In this document: in pieces, positions 43,743-52,731 of the stretch
Layout: the number at the start of each line of letters is the position of its first letter
Numbering within the stretch: the stretch's first letter is position 1
Assembly: GCA_016714895.1 (NCBI GenBank)
Contig: JADKBV010000007.1
Span: 140,409 to 204,408, forward strand
Length of the DNA: 64,000 nt
Direction of reading: 5' to 3'
DNA from: Saprospiraceae bacterium
Lineage (GTDB): Bacteria; Bacteroidota; Bacteroidia; Chitinophagales; Saprospiraceae
Made by a program: the position numbers and the translations under genes
The notes under the pieces: model-generated
The model's database searches: none
Told to the model about the DNA's origin: nothing
Seen by the model: the letters and a program-made list of their open reading frames with translations, nothing else

Positions 43743-45413
43743 ATGGCAGATTATAAAGTTATTTTTGCAATGGAGGGTGTTACCAAAATATATCCTCCTC
43801 AAAAAACCGTCTTAAAAAATATTTGGCTCTCCTTTTACTACGGTGCCAAAATCGGTGTACTCGGTCTCAATGGCTCAGGAAAATCTTCTCTCCTCAAAAT
43901 TATCGCCGGTCTGGACACCAATTTTCAGGGCAAGGTCACTTTTGATAAAGAATATAAAATCGGTTATCTCGAACAGGAACCTACCCTGGACGAAACCAAA
44001 ACCGTCCGACAGATTGTCGAAGAAGGGGTACAACATATCGTCGATGTCATCAAAGCTTATGAAGACATCAACAATAAACTTTGCGAGCCCATGGACGATG
44101 ATGAAATGATGAAAGCCATCGAAGTTCAGGGAGAACTCATGGAAAAAATGGATCATTACGATGCATGGAATCTCGATCATAAACTCGAAACCGCCATGGA
44201 ATCGCTTCGTTGTCCGGAAGGAGATGTTGCCATCAGTGTCTGTTCGGGTGGTGAAAAACGCAGGGTAGCCCTGTGCAGATTGTTGCTCAGTCAGCCGGAT
44301 ATTTTGTTGCTCGATGAGCCTACCAACCACCTGGATGCCGAGAGCGTTCACTGGCTCGAACAATATCTCAAAAACTTCCCGGGAACGGTTATCGCGGTGA
44401 CTCACGACCGTTACTTCCTGGACAATGTTGCCGGTTGGATTCTGGAGCTTGACAGAGGGGAAGGTATTCCATGGGAAGGCAATTACTCTTCCTGGCTGGA
44501 ACAAAAAGCAAAACGTCTCGAACAGGAAGAAAAATCTGAATCCAAAAGGCGAAAAACCCTCGAAAGAGAATTGGAATGGGTGCGCATGTCGCCTAAAGCC
44601 CGCCAATCCAAGGGGAAAGCCCGTCTTTCTGCTTATGACAAATTACAAAATGAAGAGACCAAAGAAAAAGAAGCCAAACTGGAATTGTTTATTCCACCCG
44701 GAGAAAGACTCGGAGACAAAGTCATCGATATCGAAGGGGTTTCCAAAGCCTACGGAAATCGTGTGCTGATAGACAATTTTACCTGCTCCATTCCAAAAAA
44801 TGCTATCATCGGCATCATCGGACCCAATGGTGTCGGTAAGTCGACTTTGTTTAAAATGATCATGGGCACTGAAAAACCGGATAGCGGGACCATCACCATA
44901 GGCGATACCGTCAAACTGAGTTATGTAGACCAGTCTCATGCCGACCTAAAACCCGAACTCACCATCATGGAAGCCGTCGGAAAAGGTCTGGAAATGATTA
45001 TGGTCGGAAAAGCACAACTCAATGTCCGGGCTTACCTAAGTAAGTTTAATGTTTCAGGTTCTGACCAACAGAAAAAACTTTCGGTTTTGTCGGGCGGGGA
45101 AAGAAACAGGGTTCACCTGGCGATGACCCTCAAAGAAGGTGGTAACGTATTGCTTCTCGACGAACCAACCAACGACATTGACGTAAATACACTCAGGGCT
45201 TTGGAAGAAGCCATCGAAAATTTTGCCGGATGTGTTTTGGTGATTTCGCACGACCGATGGTTTATTGACAGATTGGCGACTCATATTTTGGCTTTTGAAG
45301 ATGATTCACAGGTGATCTTTTTTGAAGGTAACTTCAGTGATTACGAAAAAGCCAAACTCGAGAGGGTAGGGAATATTGCACCAAGAAGACCGAGATTCAA
45401 AAGTTTATTGTAA
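43743..45413 (+). CDS. ettA: energy-dependent translational throttle protein EttA (ABC-F)
   Basis: 556 residues from ATG 43743 (MADYKVIFAMEGVTKIYPP). The E. coli protein has 555 residues and begins the same way, so the longer frame from 43683 is rejected. Two ABC domains in tandem: Walker A GLNGSGKSS, signature SGGEKRRVALC and Walker B LLLDEPTNHLD; then Walker A GPNGVGKST, signature LSGGERNRVHLA and LLLDEPTNDID. No membrane segments. The arm domain between beta strands of the first unit and the linker with WVRMSPKARQSKGKARL are EttA hallmarks. EttA binds the ribosomal E site and gates entry into elongation according to ATP/ADP ratio. Confidence 0.94.
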   Translation: MADYKVIFAMEGVTKIYPPQKTVLKNIWLSFYYGAKIGVLGLNGSGKSSLLKIIAGLDTNFQGKVTFDKEYKIGYLEQEPTLDETKTVRQIVEEGVQHIVDVIKAYEDINNKLCEPMDDDEMMKAIEVQGELMEKMDHYDAWNLDHKLETAMESLRCPEGDVAISVCSGGEKRRVALCRLLLSQPDILLLDEPTNHLDAESVHWLEQYLKNFPGTVIAVTHDRYFLDNVAGWILELDRGEGIPWEGNYSSWLEQKAKRLEQEEKSESKRRKTLERELEWVRMSPKARQSKGKARLSAYDKLQNEETKEKEAKLELFIPPGERLGDKVIDIEGVSKAYGNRVLIDNFTCSIPKNAIIGIIGPNGVGKSTLFKMIMGTEKPDSGTITIGDTVKLSYVDQSHADLKPELTIMEAVGKGLEMIMVGKAQLNVRAYLSKFNVSGSDQQKKLSVLSGGERNRVHLAMTLKEGGNVLLLDEPTNDIDVNTLRALEEAIENFAGCVLVISHDRWFIDRLATHILAFEDDSQVIFFEGNFSDYEKAKLERVGNIAPRRPRFKSLL

Positions 45414-45422
45414 AAACAAGTT

Positions 45423-46352
45423 ATGTTCCGGTTTCTGCAGTATGTTATTTTAACGGTAATTTTTTCCTTACATTTTGTTTTTATGTTGCAAGCACAAATA
45501 CAGAAAACAGATTCCGGAACGATAGAATTGTATCCTGATTTTAAATCAAAATATGTTACGCCAAGACATATAGAAGTCTGGTTTCCTTCCCATTTTAAAA
45601 AAGGACAAGATGTTTCGGTGTTGTATATGCATGACGGACAGATGTTGTACGATTACACATCCACCTGGAATCAGCAAAGCTGGAATGTGGACTCCATAGC
45701 AGCGGCATTGATGTCAGCGGGTAAAATCAAAGATTGTATCATCGTCGGTATCTGGAATGGCGGGGTTACAAGACATAAAGATTATTTTCCTGAAAAACCG
45801 TTTTTAAGTCTGAAAGAAGAAGAAAAAACATGGGTTCAGGAAGAATTAAAAAAGGCTGGAAGAACGACAGAAGTTTTTGAACCCGTCTCTGATGATTATC
45901 TGAAAAGTTTGGTATATGAAATCAAACCGTTTATTGATTCGGTGTACCAACTCAGCGGAACCAAAAATAAAACTTTTGTTTCCGGTAGCAGCATGGGAGG
46001 ATTGATCTCTATGTATGCCATTTTGGAATATCCCGATGTTTTTAGTGGTGCTGCTTGTTTGTCAACCCATTGGCCTGGTGTGTTCAATATGGAAGGTAAT
46101 CCGATCCCCGGAAGTTTTAATCAATACATAAAAGGCCGTTTACCTTTTCTCAAAGGTAATACATTATATTTTGATTATGGTGACGGAACCCTGGATGCAC
46201 TGTATCCTCCATTGCAAAAAGAGGTCGATAAGATATTGAATTTTTACCCGAAAGATTTGTGGACCTCACGGTTTTTTCCCGGGAAGGATCATTCTGAAAA
46301 GGCTTGGGCAGAAAGGTTTGATTCGGTATTGTTGTATCTTTTAGGAAACTGA
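45423..46352 (+). CDS. secreted esterase of the alpha/beta-hydrolase (esterase D/XynZ-like) family
   Basis: 309 residues with a signal peptide (FVFMLQAQ). Core motifs: VSVLYMHDGQMLYD, CIIVGIWNGG, the nucleophile elbow FVSGSSMGGLISMYA (Ser in GSSMGG), FDYGDGTLD with the acid, and a late His in GKDHSEKAW. The family includes carbohydrate esterases and siderophore esterases. It begins 9 bp after ettA stops, so it may be co-transcribed with it by proximity only. Confidence 0.82.
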   Translation: MFRFLQYVILTVIFSLHFVFMLQAQIQKTDSGTIELYPDFKSKYVTPRHIEVWFPSHFKKGQDVSVLYMHDGQMLYDYTSTWNQQSWNVDSIAAALMSAGKIKDCIIVGIWNGGVTRHKDYFPEKPFLSLKEEEKTWVQEELKKAGRTTEVFEPVSDDYLKSLVYEIKPFIDSVYQLSGTKNKTFVSGSSMGGLISMYAILEYPDVFSGAACLSTHWPGVFNMEGNPIPGSFNQYIKGRLPFLKGNTLYFDYGDGTLDALYPPLQKEVDKILNFYPKDLWTSRFFPGKDHSEKAWAERFDSVLLYLLGN

Positions 46353-46458
46353 TATCCTTTCATCAAAAGAAAAAGGGATTACTTTTGGATGTACAATTAT
46401 TTTACATAAGGTTTCGCAGAATTTTAATACTTTTGGTTTTTAAACCCCGGGAAATATC

Positions 46459-47214
46459 ATGGTCAAACGATATTTGTGCATTATTATAAGTATTTTTATT
46501 GCTATTTATGCTTCAGGTCAGATCATCAATACAGAATCATCCAGAATCCGAACAGATACCACCGGATGGTTTGGTACCGTTAGTGCTGCATCGAGTTATT
46601 TGTTAAATGACAATACATTGTTTTCTTTTGATGCCAATATTCACGTCGAACATAAAGGGAAAAAACAATTATGGCTTTTTTTATCCAATTATCATTTTGC
46701 CAGAGGTACGGGAGTCAATTTTGCGGATGAAGGTTACCTTCATTTAAGAAACAATATTGCGGTAACCAAAATGTTGAAATGGGAAGGTTTTGTACAGATT
46801 CAGAAAAATTCCATTCAGAATATAGGCGACAGGCTCCTGGTGGGCACCGGACCGAGATTTAAACTGTCGGACCATAAATATTTCCGAATGTATGTCGGCA
46901 CCAGTGTTATGTGGGAATCCGAAACAGAAAGGACAGACCGCACCATTCAAACCAATTTGTTGAGGAGTTCTAATTATGTGAGCTTTACTGTTGTTTTGGG
47001 AAATAAAGGTACTCTGGAAAATACAACGTATTTCCAACCATCTTTCGGGTCTTTTGGCGATCGTAGATTATTGACAGATTGGCGGTTAAGAATCAAATTA
47101 TTTAAAAAATTCAGCTTTACGGCCTTATTAACCTATCTTTATGACAGTCAACCTGCAACGGGTGCAAACCGGAATATTCTGCGACAGGTAAATGGCGTTA
47201 GCTATACATTTTGA
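46459..47214 (+). CDS. DUF481-like outer-membrane beta-barrel protein
   Basis: 251 residues with a signal peptide (AIYASGQ) and alternating beta-strand sequence to a C-terminal aromatic (VSYTF), typical of an outer-membrane barrel. Segments WLFLSNYHFARG, KWEGFVQIQKNSIQNIGDR and RLLVGTGPRFKL fit the DUF481 family of salt-stress-inducible OMPs. No substrate known. It is convergent with the histidine-kinase gene and stands alone. Confidence 0.75.
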   Translation: MVKRYLCIIISIFIAIYASGQIINTESSRIRTDTTGWFGTVSAASSYLLNDNTLFSFDANIHVEHKGKKQLWLFLSNYHFARGTGVNFADEGYLHLRNNIAVTKMLKWEGFVQIQKNSIQNIGDRLLVGTGPRFKLSDHKYFRMYVGTSVMWESETERTDRTIQTNLLRSSNYVSFTVVLGNKGTLENTTYFQPSFGSFGDRRLLTDWRLRIKLFKKFSFTALLTYLYDSQPATGANRNILRQVNGVSYTF

Positions 47215-47269
47215 TTACACAAATATTTGAAAGCAAATAAAGCTTTTGGAATACACAAAATATTGGTTG

Positions 47270-48259
47270 TTATTTAAAAGGTAGTTTTATCAGAAATTCT
47301 GATCCTATATTTTCTTCACTTTGTACGGTGATAGATCCTCCGTGAGCCCGGATGATATCACTTGCGAGAGATAAACCCAAACCTGTGCCTTTTCCGGTTG
47401 GTTTTGTGGTAAAAAAGGGTTGGAATATTTTGTTTTTTTCTGATTCCGGGATGCCGGTTCCGTTGTCGGATATAGAAATCTCTATTATTTGAGGATTGCG
47501 GTTTGTTTTGATGGTTACTTTAGGTGTATATCCGGGATTTTGTGTTTGTTCGGCGAGCCATCGTTGGTGGGTGGCATAAAATGCATTGTTGATAAGATTG
47601 AGGAGGACCCTTCCGATGTCCTGTTTCATCAGTTCTGTTTTACCTGTTTCAGGGCTAAAGATACATTCATACGTTCCTGCAAGATTTCCCAACTTTATTT
47701 TACTTTCCTCACTTGCGACTTTGATATATTCTTCGCACATCACGTTAATGTCCACCATTTCTTTTTGTCCTTTGCCTGAACGGCTGTGTTCCAGCATACT
47801 TTTGATGATACCTTCGGCTCTTTTGCCGTGTTCCTGAATTTTTTTCTCATTTTCCATAATATCATCAACGATGGCCAATACTTCTTCAGGGTTGTTATTG
47901 TGGACTTCTTCTTTGAGTTCGGACATCAGGTCCTGATTCAGCGCGGCAAAATTGGTGACAAAATTGAGTGGATTCTGTATTTCATGGGAAATGCCGGCAA
48001 CCAGTTCTCCCAGGGAAGCCATTTTTTCAGATTGAATCAATTGTGCCTGAGTTTGTTTCAGTTCCAACAGTGTTTTTTCCAACTTAAGTTTTTGTTGGTC
48101 AATTTCCTGTTTTTGACTCTCAAGCAATATATAATCTTTTCTCTTTTGCCGGTAGGACATTAAAAAATAGAGGATAAATCCAAACATCAGACAAATGACC
48201 AATAATCCGGAACTGACAAAGATGATGACATCCGTAGATTGTAAAGCGGTATTATCCAT
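47270..48259 (-). CDS. membrane sensor histidine kinase
   Basis: 329 residues. One N-terminal membrane helix (VIIFVSSGLLVICLMFGFIL) is followed by a coiled coil (about 40-75). A dimerisation/phospho-acceptor domain comes next (GELVAGISHEIQNPLNFVTNF; His in SHEIQNP), then the HATPase_c domain with N box LLNLINNAFYATHQR, G1 DNGTGIPESEK, and G2/F box FFTTKPTGKGTGLGLSL. It lacks a recognisable periplasmic sensor domain. The gene overlaps the preceding membrane-protein gene by 8 bp, so the two are probably translated together and may act as a sensor pair. No response regulator is adjacent. Confidence 0.9.
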   Translation of the reverse strand: MDNTALQSTDVIIFVSSGLLVICLMFGFILYFLMSYRQKRKDYILLESQKQEIDQQKLKLEKTLLELKQTQAQLIQSEKMASLGELVAGISHEIQNPLNFVTNFAALNQDLMSELKEEVHNNNPEEVLAIVDDIMENEKKIQEHGKRAEGIIKSMLEHSRSGKGQKEMVDINVMCEEYIKVASEESKIKLGNLAGTYECIFSPETGKTELMKQDIGRVLLNLINNAFYATHQRWLAEQTQNPGYTPKVTIKTNRNPQIIEISISDNGTGIPESEKNKIFQPFFTTKPTGKGTGLGLSLASDIIRAHGGSITVQSEENIGSEFLIKLPFK

Positions 48260-48947
48260 GACCCTTTATTTTTTTGTGGTTTTGTTGTGTATAGTTGAGA
48301 AACACTGCATATCCGTACACCAAATACAATAAAGCACTGAACAAAAGGTTGACTTTATAAATGATAACCGGCGGATTAATCATAGTGTAAATTTTAAAAC
48401 TATGGAACCCCCACACCAGAATATTAAAAGCATAATAGATCAGGATGGCGCTGTTGAACCAAAAAATCCCCTCTTTCAATAAGTCATCATATTTCAGAGA
48501 GTCTTTTATAAAAATAAACAACAATAACGAAAAAAATACCAGCAAAACACTTTCCAATATCATTATATTGGTATTGGTTTGATGGAGCGGTTGGAAATAT
48601 AATGTGTTGATAATTTCTGTCAAAACCAATATAAACCATGAACCGTATAATATGTTACTGATGCGGGTCGATTCAAATAGTTTAGAAAATATGACAACGT
48701 AGATACCATATTCTATTGGTGTAAAAATATGATAAATGATGTTGTTTGAAAATAGCTGGAAATAAACGACCATTTTGGCGATACCTTCAGACAAAGAGGT
48801 CGCAACAACAAGCCAACATATCCAAATAAAGGGAGGGGATACTTTTTGAATATGGAATAGACAAAAAAGAAAAACCCCGATCAGGGATATGTAGTATAAT
48901 ATATGGACAAATTCAAAAAACATTAATTCGGGCAGAAAGGAGGACAA
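48252..48947 (-). CDS. polytopic membrane protein coupled to the histidine kinase
   Basis: 231 residues with about seven hydrophobic segments (for example YISLIGVFLFCLFHI, IWICWLVVATSLSEGIA, ILVLTEIINTLYF, SVLLVFFSLLLFIFI, SALLYLVYGYAVFL). No family recognised, but the layout resembles 7TM membrane sensor domains such as 7TMR-DISM. Its stop overlaps the kinase start by 8 bp and its start overlaps the upstream gene by 25 bp, so all three are one operon. I infer a sensor role for the kinase. Confidence 0.65.
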   Translation of the reverse strand: MSSFLPELMFFEFVHILYYISLIGVFLFCLFHIQKVSPPFIWICWLVVATSLSEGIAKMVVYFQLFSNNIIYHIFTPIEYGIYVVIFSKLFESTRISNILYGSWFILVLTEIINTLYFQPLHQTNTNIMILESVLLVFFSLLLFIFIKDSLKYDDLLKEGIFWFNSAILIYYAFNILVWGFHSFKIYTMINPPVIIYKVNLLFSALLYLVYGYAVFLNYTQQNHKKIKGHG

Positions 48948-49408
48948 GGATCGGCTTTGTCAAAAACCGATGATTTTGTCGGATCATTGCGGTCTCTTTC
49001 GGTAGAAGGAATCATGAGGGTATTATTTTTTATACCTACGGCTATCAGATGGTATTTTGGTAAAGAGCTACCCGGAGCAGGGTCTTCAGCGCCAAAATAA
49101 AACATTACGGCATCTGCACTGCCACCGGATTTATTGTTGTTGATGATTTCTGACAGTTGATTTGCCTGAATGGTGAATCCTTCGAGGGGAACCTGATTAC
49201 CGGAAGATTCAATTTTGAATGGTGTTCTTGCCATATATTTGGTTCTCATACTCAATGCTTCATTCCATGAGATAGCGGTGCTTACAGGTCTGAAAGTTGA
49301 AGCGTCGGTAGATTCTTTGGGTGTAAAAAAACTTAGGAAAAATATACAGCCTATGGTAGCAAAAGCTGTGATAAATCCTGCCATAAAAGATTTGGTTTGA
49401 TGTTTCAT
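48923..49408 (-). CDS. exported small protein of unknown function
   Basis: 161 residues with an N-terminal hydrophobic anchor or signal (FMAGFITAFATIGCIFFLSF), then a soluble domain (ISWNEALSMRTKYMARTP, VMFYFGAEDPAPGSSLPKYH) and a Cys-rich end (DPCPPFCPN). No known domain. First gene of the three-gene sensor operon; overlaps its downstream neighbour by 25 bp. Confidence 0.65.
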   Translation of the reverse strand: MKHQTKSFMAGFITAFATIGCIFFLSFFTPKESTDASTFRPVSTAISWNEALSMRTKYMARTPFKIESSGNQVPLEGFTIQANQLSEIINNNKSGGSADAVMFYFGAEDPAPGSSLPKYHLIAVGIKNNTLMIPSTERDRNDPTKSSVFDKADPCPPFCPN

Positions 49409-49652
49409 TTTGAAAGATTTTTTTAAAGTGGCTATTTAAACAAAGGTTTTGTAAAAAGAAAAGCCAAGATACAATTTATAATTAAATTAAAATAAAATTT
49501 TGAAATATGATATGTTTGACAAATTTCACTTTCATTTTTTTATAAGGTAGCAGTTTGAAAAGCCATCAATATTTTAAAAGTATCGTAACCACAAAAGGGA
49601 CATGAAGGAATACCCGTTTTTTGAAAGTCATGAGGTGTTTTGACAAAGACAT

Positions 49653-49686
49653 AAAAAAAGCCTTCCATGAAACATAGAAGGCTTTT
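49653..49686 (-). terminator. terminator downstream of tRNA-Leu
   Basis: A 10-bp perfect stem, AAAAGCCTTC (49656-49665) with GAAGGCTTTT (49677-49686), has an 11-nt loop. On the minus strand a T-rich tail follows. It begins 2 bp after the tRNA 3' end and terminates that transcript. Confidence 0.85.
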
Positions 49687-49687
49687 G

Positions 49688-49769
49688 TACCCGGGACTGG
49701 ACTCGAACCAGCACACCTTGCGGCGCTGCCACCTGAAGACAGTGCGTCTACCAATTTCGCCACCCGGGC
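49688..49769 (-). tRNA. tRNA-Leu (anticodon CAG)
   Basis: Read on the minus strand, the 82-nt sequence folds as a cloverleaf. The acceptor stem is GCCCGGG with CCCGGGT (one G-U pair), and the D-loop region contains TTGGTAGACGC. The anticodon stem CTGTC/GGCAG carries loop TTCAGGT, which gives anticodon CAG; it is followed by a long variable arm typical of leucine tRNA and by the T-arm GGTTCGAGTCC. The CCA end is not encoded. Open frames across it are not genes. Confidence 0.93.
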
Positions 49770-49930
49770 AAATGGACGGCAAAAATAGACATTTCCTGAT
49801 AATTCACAACCATGAAAAAGAAAATATTAAAATAAACCTGTTTTACATAATCATTAAACAGATCCATGACTTTGAAATTTTAATTAAAAGGAGGACTATA
49901 TCCGGATTGTAAAAAGGAAAAAGTATCTTT

Positions 49931-50107
49931 AACCCAGAATCCGCATTAGAAATTTATTGCGAACAAATCTGACTTCATATTTACTTTGGTTCTCATTTTT
50001 TCTTCCTCAATGCAGCTCAGGCTGCATCTCCGGTTAAAAAATTCCGAGCCTCATAACTATTTTGTCATATTTTCTCTCATGACAAAGTCCAATGCGGAAT
50101 CTGGGTT
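49931..50107. mobile_element. MITE-like inverted-repeat element upstream of the FNT transporter
   Basis: A 177-bp element bounded by 17-bp terminal inverted repeats AACCCAGAATCCGCATT (49931-49947) and AATGCGGAATCTGGGTT (50091-50107) with one mismatch. An internal hairpin CAGCTCAGGCTG is present. No coding capacity, so it would be a non-autonomous element if mobile. It ends 46 bp before the transporter start codon and probably supplies part of its upstream region. Confidence 0.6.
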
Positions 50108-50153
50108 TAACTTTTGTTTGTTTTCTAAATTGTTTGACTAAATCATTGATATT

Positions 50154-50963
50154 ATGCAACCCGAACATCAAATGTATGGCGATGCTTATACGCCTGCCGA
50201 AATTGCCAAAAGAGTTTTGAATATGGGAGTAACCAAGGCCAGAGCAGAAACACTTACGTTGTTGGTTTTGGCTATTCTGGCAGGAGCTTTTATTGCGTTG
50301 GGAGGTTTGTTTTATTCCGTCGTTATAACTGATTCTGCGTTAGGATTCGGTTTGACGCGACTTTTGGGAGGTCTTTCTTTTTGTCTGGGACTTATTTTGG
50401 TTGTCATCGGTGGTGCGGAACTCTTTACCGGAAACAATCTTTTGGTGATGGCCTGGGCAGGAAAACAAATCACGACCCGTGAGGTTTTGCGAAACTGGGG
50501 CATCGTATACATTGGTAACATCATAGGTGCTTTCGTTGTGGCCGGAATGGTGTATTATGCTGATACAACATCTATGGCAGACGGATCCGTTGGGAAAACC
50601 CTTTTATCAATAGCTTTGACAAAATCTAATCTGTCATTTACCATTGGATTTGCCAGGGGAGTTTTGTGCAATATGCTGGTGTGTCTCGCAGTATGGTTGG
50701 CCATGGGAGGACATTCTGTGACAGACAAGATATTAGCCATTATATTTCCTGTCACAGCTTTTGTGGTTTTGGGATTTGAACATTCTGTTGCGAACTGGTT
50801 TTTTCTTCCTATGGGTTTGATGTTGGATACTGGGCAGCAGATAGCATATTCAGGTGTTATGGTTAATCTCATCTCTGTTACCCTGGGTAATATTGCCGGT
50901 GGTTCGTTGTTGGTGGCCGGGGTTTATTGGATAGCCTATCTACGAAAGGAAGACAAAAAGTGA
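50154..50963 (+). CDS. formate/nitrite transporter family channel
   Basis: 269 residues with six membrane segments and the FNT signatures: GAFIALGGLFYSVVI, GAELFTGNNLLVM (the P1/omega loop) and ARGVLCNMLVCLAVWLA with the second conserved motif, then FGFEHSVANWFF-like sequence GFEHSVANWFFLPMG. FNT proteins form pentameric channels for formate, nitrite or hydrosulfide. No FNT-linked enzyme is next to it, so the substrate is open. A MITE-like element lies directly upstream. Confidence 0.92.
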   Translation: MQPEHQMYGDAYTPAEIAKRVLNMGVTKARAETLTLLVLAILAGAFIALGGLFYSVVITDSALGFGLTRLLGGLSFCLGLILVVIGGAELFTGNNLLVMAWAGKQITTREVLRNWGIVYIGNIIGAFVVAGMVYYADTTSMADGSVGKTLLSIALTKSNLSFTIGFARGVLCNMLVCLAVWLAMGGHSVTDKILAIIFPVTAFVVLGFEHSVANWFFLPMGLMLDTGQQIAYSGVMVNLISVTLGNIAGGSLLVAGVYWIAYLRKEDKK

Positions 50964-51038
50964 TATTTTTTATCCGGAATTAAAGTCAAAAAACGATTAT
51001 CAATTTACATCAGGGCATTTGTTGTCGAATAGGTAATT

Positions 51039-51269
51039 TTATATTTTTCTTTTTATATATTCTTCAGGATAGTCTCTGACGCCATAAGCTAGATGTCTCA
51101 GACCGGTCGTTCCTTCTGTTTCCCATTTGTTGATTTCATCTTCGTTTAGGATAAAACGAATGGTGTAAATGCCGACAGTGCCACAAACAACTTCAAAAAT
51201 CAAATTGCCAGCTGCATCGGATTCGAGACTGTAGTCCCAGGCACTTTCTGCCAGAATTTTGTTTTCCAT
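51039..51269 (-). CDS. small protein of unknown function, last gene of the LytTR operon
   Basis: 76 residues, acidic (AESAWDYSLESDAAGNLIF, then NEDEINKWETEGTTGL and DYPEEYIKRK). No signal or membrane segment and no known domain. Its start lies 2 bp from the stop of the upstream gene, so they are co-translated. Confidence 0.6.
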   Translation of the reverse strand: MENKILAESAWDYSLESDAAGNLIFEVVCGTVGIYTIRFILNEDEINKWETEGTTGLRHLAYGVRDYPEEYIKRKI

Positions 51270-51271
51270 AC

Positions 51272-51952
51272 TTAAAAATATATGTCTTTATAAATCATGT
51301 TTTGTCCGGATACAAAGTTTTTGAGTTTGAATAATGGTTTTTTACCCGGATTAAATCTTTTGGTTTTTGGTGTTATTTGAGGCAAACCCTCTTCTTCTTC
51401 CAGCCAGGGCATGATGGTGTGTTCTGCTTTTCCTGTATTGAGATTAAAATCATATTTTTCAAGAATATTGTCATGAGGAGACATCGACGTATGGGTGGCA
51501 CCTATGAGAAACCAATCATTTTGCCGGTATCTCCACTTGTAAGTATAAGCCCATTTATAAGCAGAACCTCCGTAATAGTCAACACAAACACATTTGTTTT
51601 CGATGTACAATTCCTGGAACGGGTCCCCGAAAACACCACCGTCGTCGGAGAGCAAAACGGAATGGTTGGATTGTACAGATAGGGTATACCCACCTTTTGG
51701 ATTGGCAAAAATGACAAGCAATATTCTGGGTTTTTGGGCGTGACCTTCTTCTTTCAGATCGGGAATTTCTTTATCGCACTCCAGGATCGCGGTGATATCA
51801 GACAGTGTATCACTGTTGAGTTGGCCTTTATATTGATACAAGATTTGGTATCCTTTGGGAACAAAATCTGAGATGGTTTTTCCTTTTTGCGGCAAAACAG
51901 GATATGGATAAGGATTCAAGAATAGGTGCAGAATTGTGATGATTAAGGACAT
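51272..51952 (-). CDS. exported protein of unknown function in the LytTR operon
   Basis: 226 residues with a weak N-terminal signal (IITILHLFLNPYPYP). The body has the segment ILLVIFANPKGGYTLSVQ, GVFGDPFQELYIENKCV and YYGGSAYKWAYTYKWRYR, and resembles small extracytoplasmic proteins of Bacteroidota with a conserved GGSAYKW-like loop; I do not recognise a named family. It sits 9 bp after the LytTR regulator gene and 2 bp before a 76-residue gene. Confidence 0.6.
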   Translation of the reverse strand: MSLIITILHLFLNPYPYPVLPQKGKTISDFVPKGYQILYQYKGQLNSDTLSDITAILECDKEIPDLKEEGHAQKPRILLVIFANPKGGYTLSVQSNHSVLLSDDGGVFGDPFQELYIENKCVCVDYYGGSAYKWAYTYKWRYRQNDWFLIGATHTSMSPHDNILEKYDFNLNTGKAEHTIMPWLEEEEGLPQITPKTKRFNPGKKPLFKLKNFVSGQNMIYKDIYF

Positions 51953-51961
51953 GGATATAAT

Positions 51962-52720
51962 TTATTGATTCAACCACTTTTTGAAAGAGCTGCTGTTTTC
52001 GCTGCTGATGATGATTTCTCTTTTTGCTTCAGGGTCGAGTGAAAGTTTGATTCTGCTTTTACTCACCTGTACCATCGATTTGATGCTTGTAATATGGCAA
52101 ATAAAACTTCGGTTGACCCGAAACCAGATTTTTGGATCCAATATTTCTTCCAAATCCGAAAGGCGATAGTCCACGATATATTTGCTGCCATCCCTTTTAT
52201 ACAGATATACATACCGGTCTTCGCCTTCAAAAAAAGCGATCTGTTCCGTAGGTACCGTCATCAGACGCTCTCCTCTGTTGACCATAAACCGCTCCTGATA
52301 TTCTTTTTTGGGACTTTGTAATGTTGCCAATAGTTTATGGACATCCGGAAATCCGGCATTTTCCTTTTGACTTTGATATTTTTGATAAGCTATTTTTACA
52401 TCCTCTTCATCTATAGGTTTGAGCAAATAATCGATGCTGTTGACTTTAAAAGCTTTGATGGCAAATTGGTCATAAGCTGTGGTAAAAATAACCGGTGCTT
52501 TGACGGTTGTTTTTTCGAAAATTAAAAAACTTTTGCCGTCGGACAATTCAATATCCATAAAGATCAGGTCAGGTTGATGTGTGCTGAGCCAGGCCACAGC
52601 CTCTGATACACTTTCCACTTTGCCGATGATATTAGAATCAGGTATAACTTTTTGGATGATTCTGATCAAATGGTCCTGAGCGGGTTTTTCATCTTCAATA
52701 ATATATATAGAAAGCGGCAT
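51962..52720 (-). CDS. LytTR-family response regulator
   Basis: 252 residues: a receiver domain (about 1-120) with DLIFMDIELSDGKSF carrying the phospho-accepting Asp, and Lys in YLLKPID. A LytTR DNA-binding domain occupies about 145-252 (VNRGERLMTVPTEQIAFFEG, DRYVYLYKRDG, WFRVNRSFICHITSI). It is the partner of the histidine kinase encoded immediately upstream (11-bp gap). The regulon is unknown; the operon's own small genes are likely targets. Confidence 0.92.
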   Translation of the reverse strand: MPLSIYIIEDEKPAQDHLIRIIQKVIPDSNIIGKVESVSEAVAWLSTHQPDLIFMDIELSDGKSFLIFEKTTVKAPVIFTTAYDQFAIKAFKVNSIDYLLKPIDEEDVKIAYQKYQSQKENAGFPDVHKLLATLQSPKKEYQERFMVNRGERLMTVPTEQIAFFEGEDRYVYLYKRDGSKYIVDYRLSDLEEILDPKIWFRVNRSFICHITSIKSMVQVSKSRIKLSLDPEAKREIIISSENSSSFKKWLNQ

Positions 52721-52731
52721 GTTTTATTTTT

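Noticed and set aside
49688..49769. tRNA-Leu as attachment site of the recombinase
   Set aside because: It lies 18 kb from the recombinase and no partial duplication of the tRNA 3' end is seen near the array.
49540..49912. Three open frames around the tRNA
   Set aside because: They overlap the tRNA-Leu and its terminator on one strand or the other.
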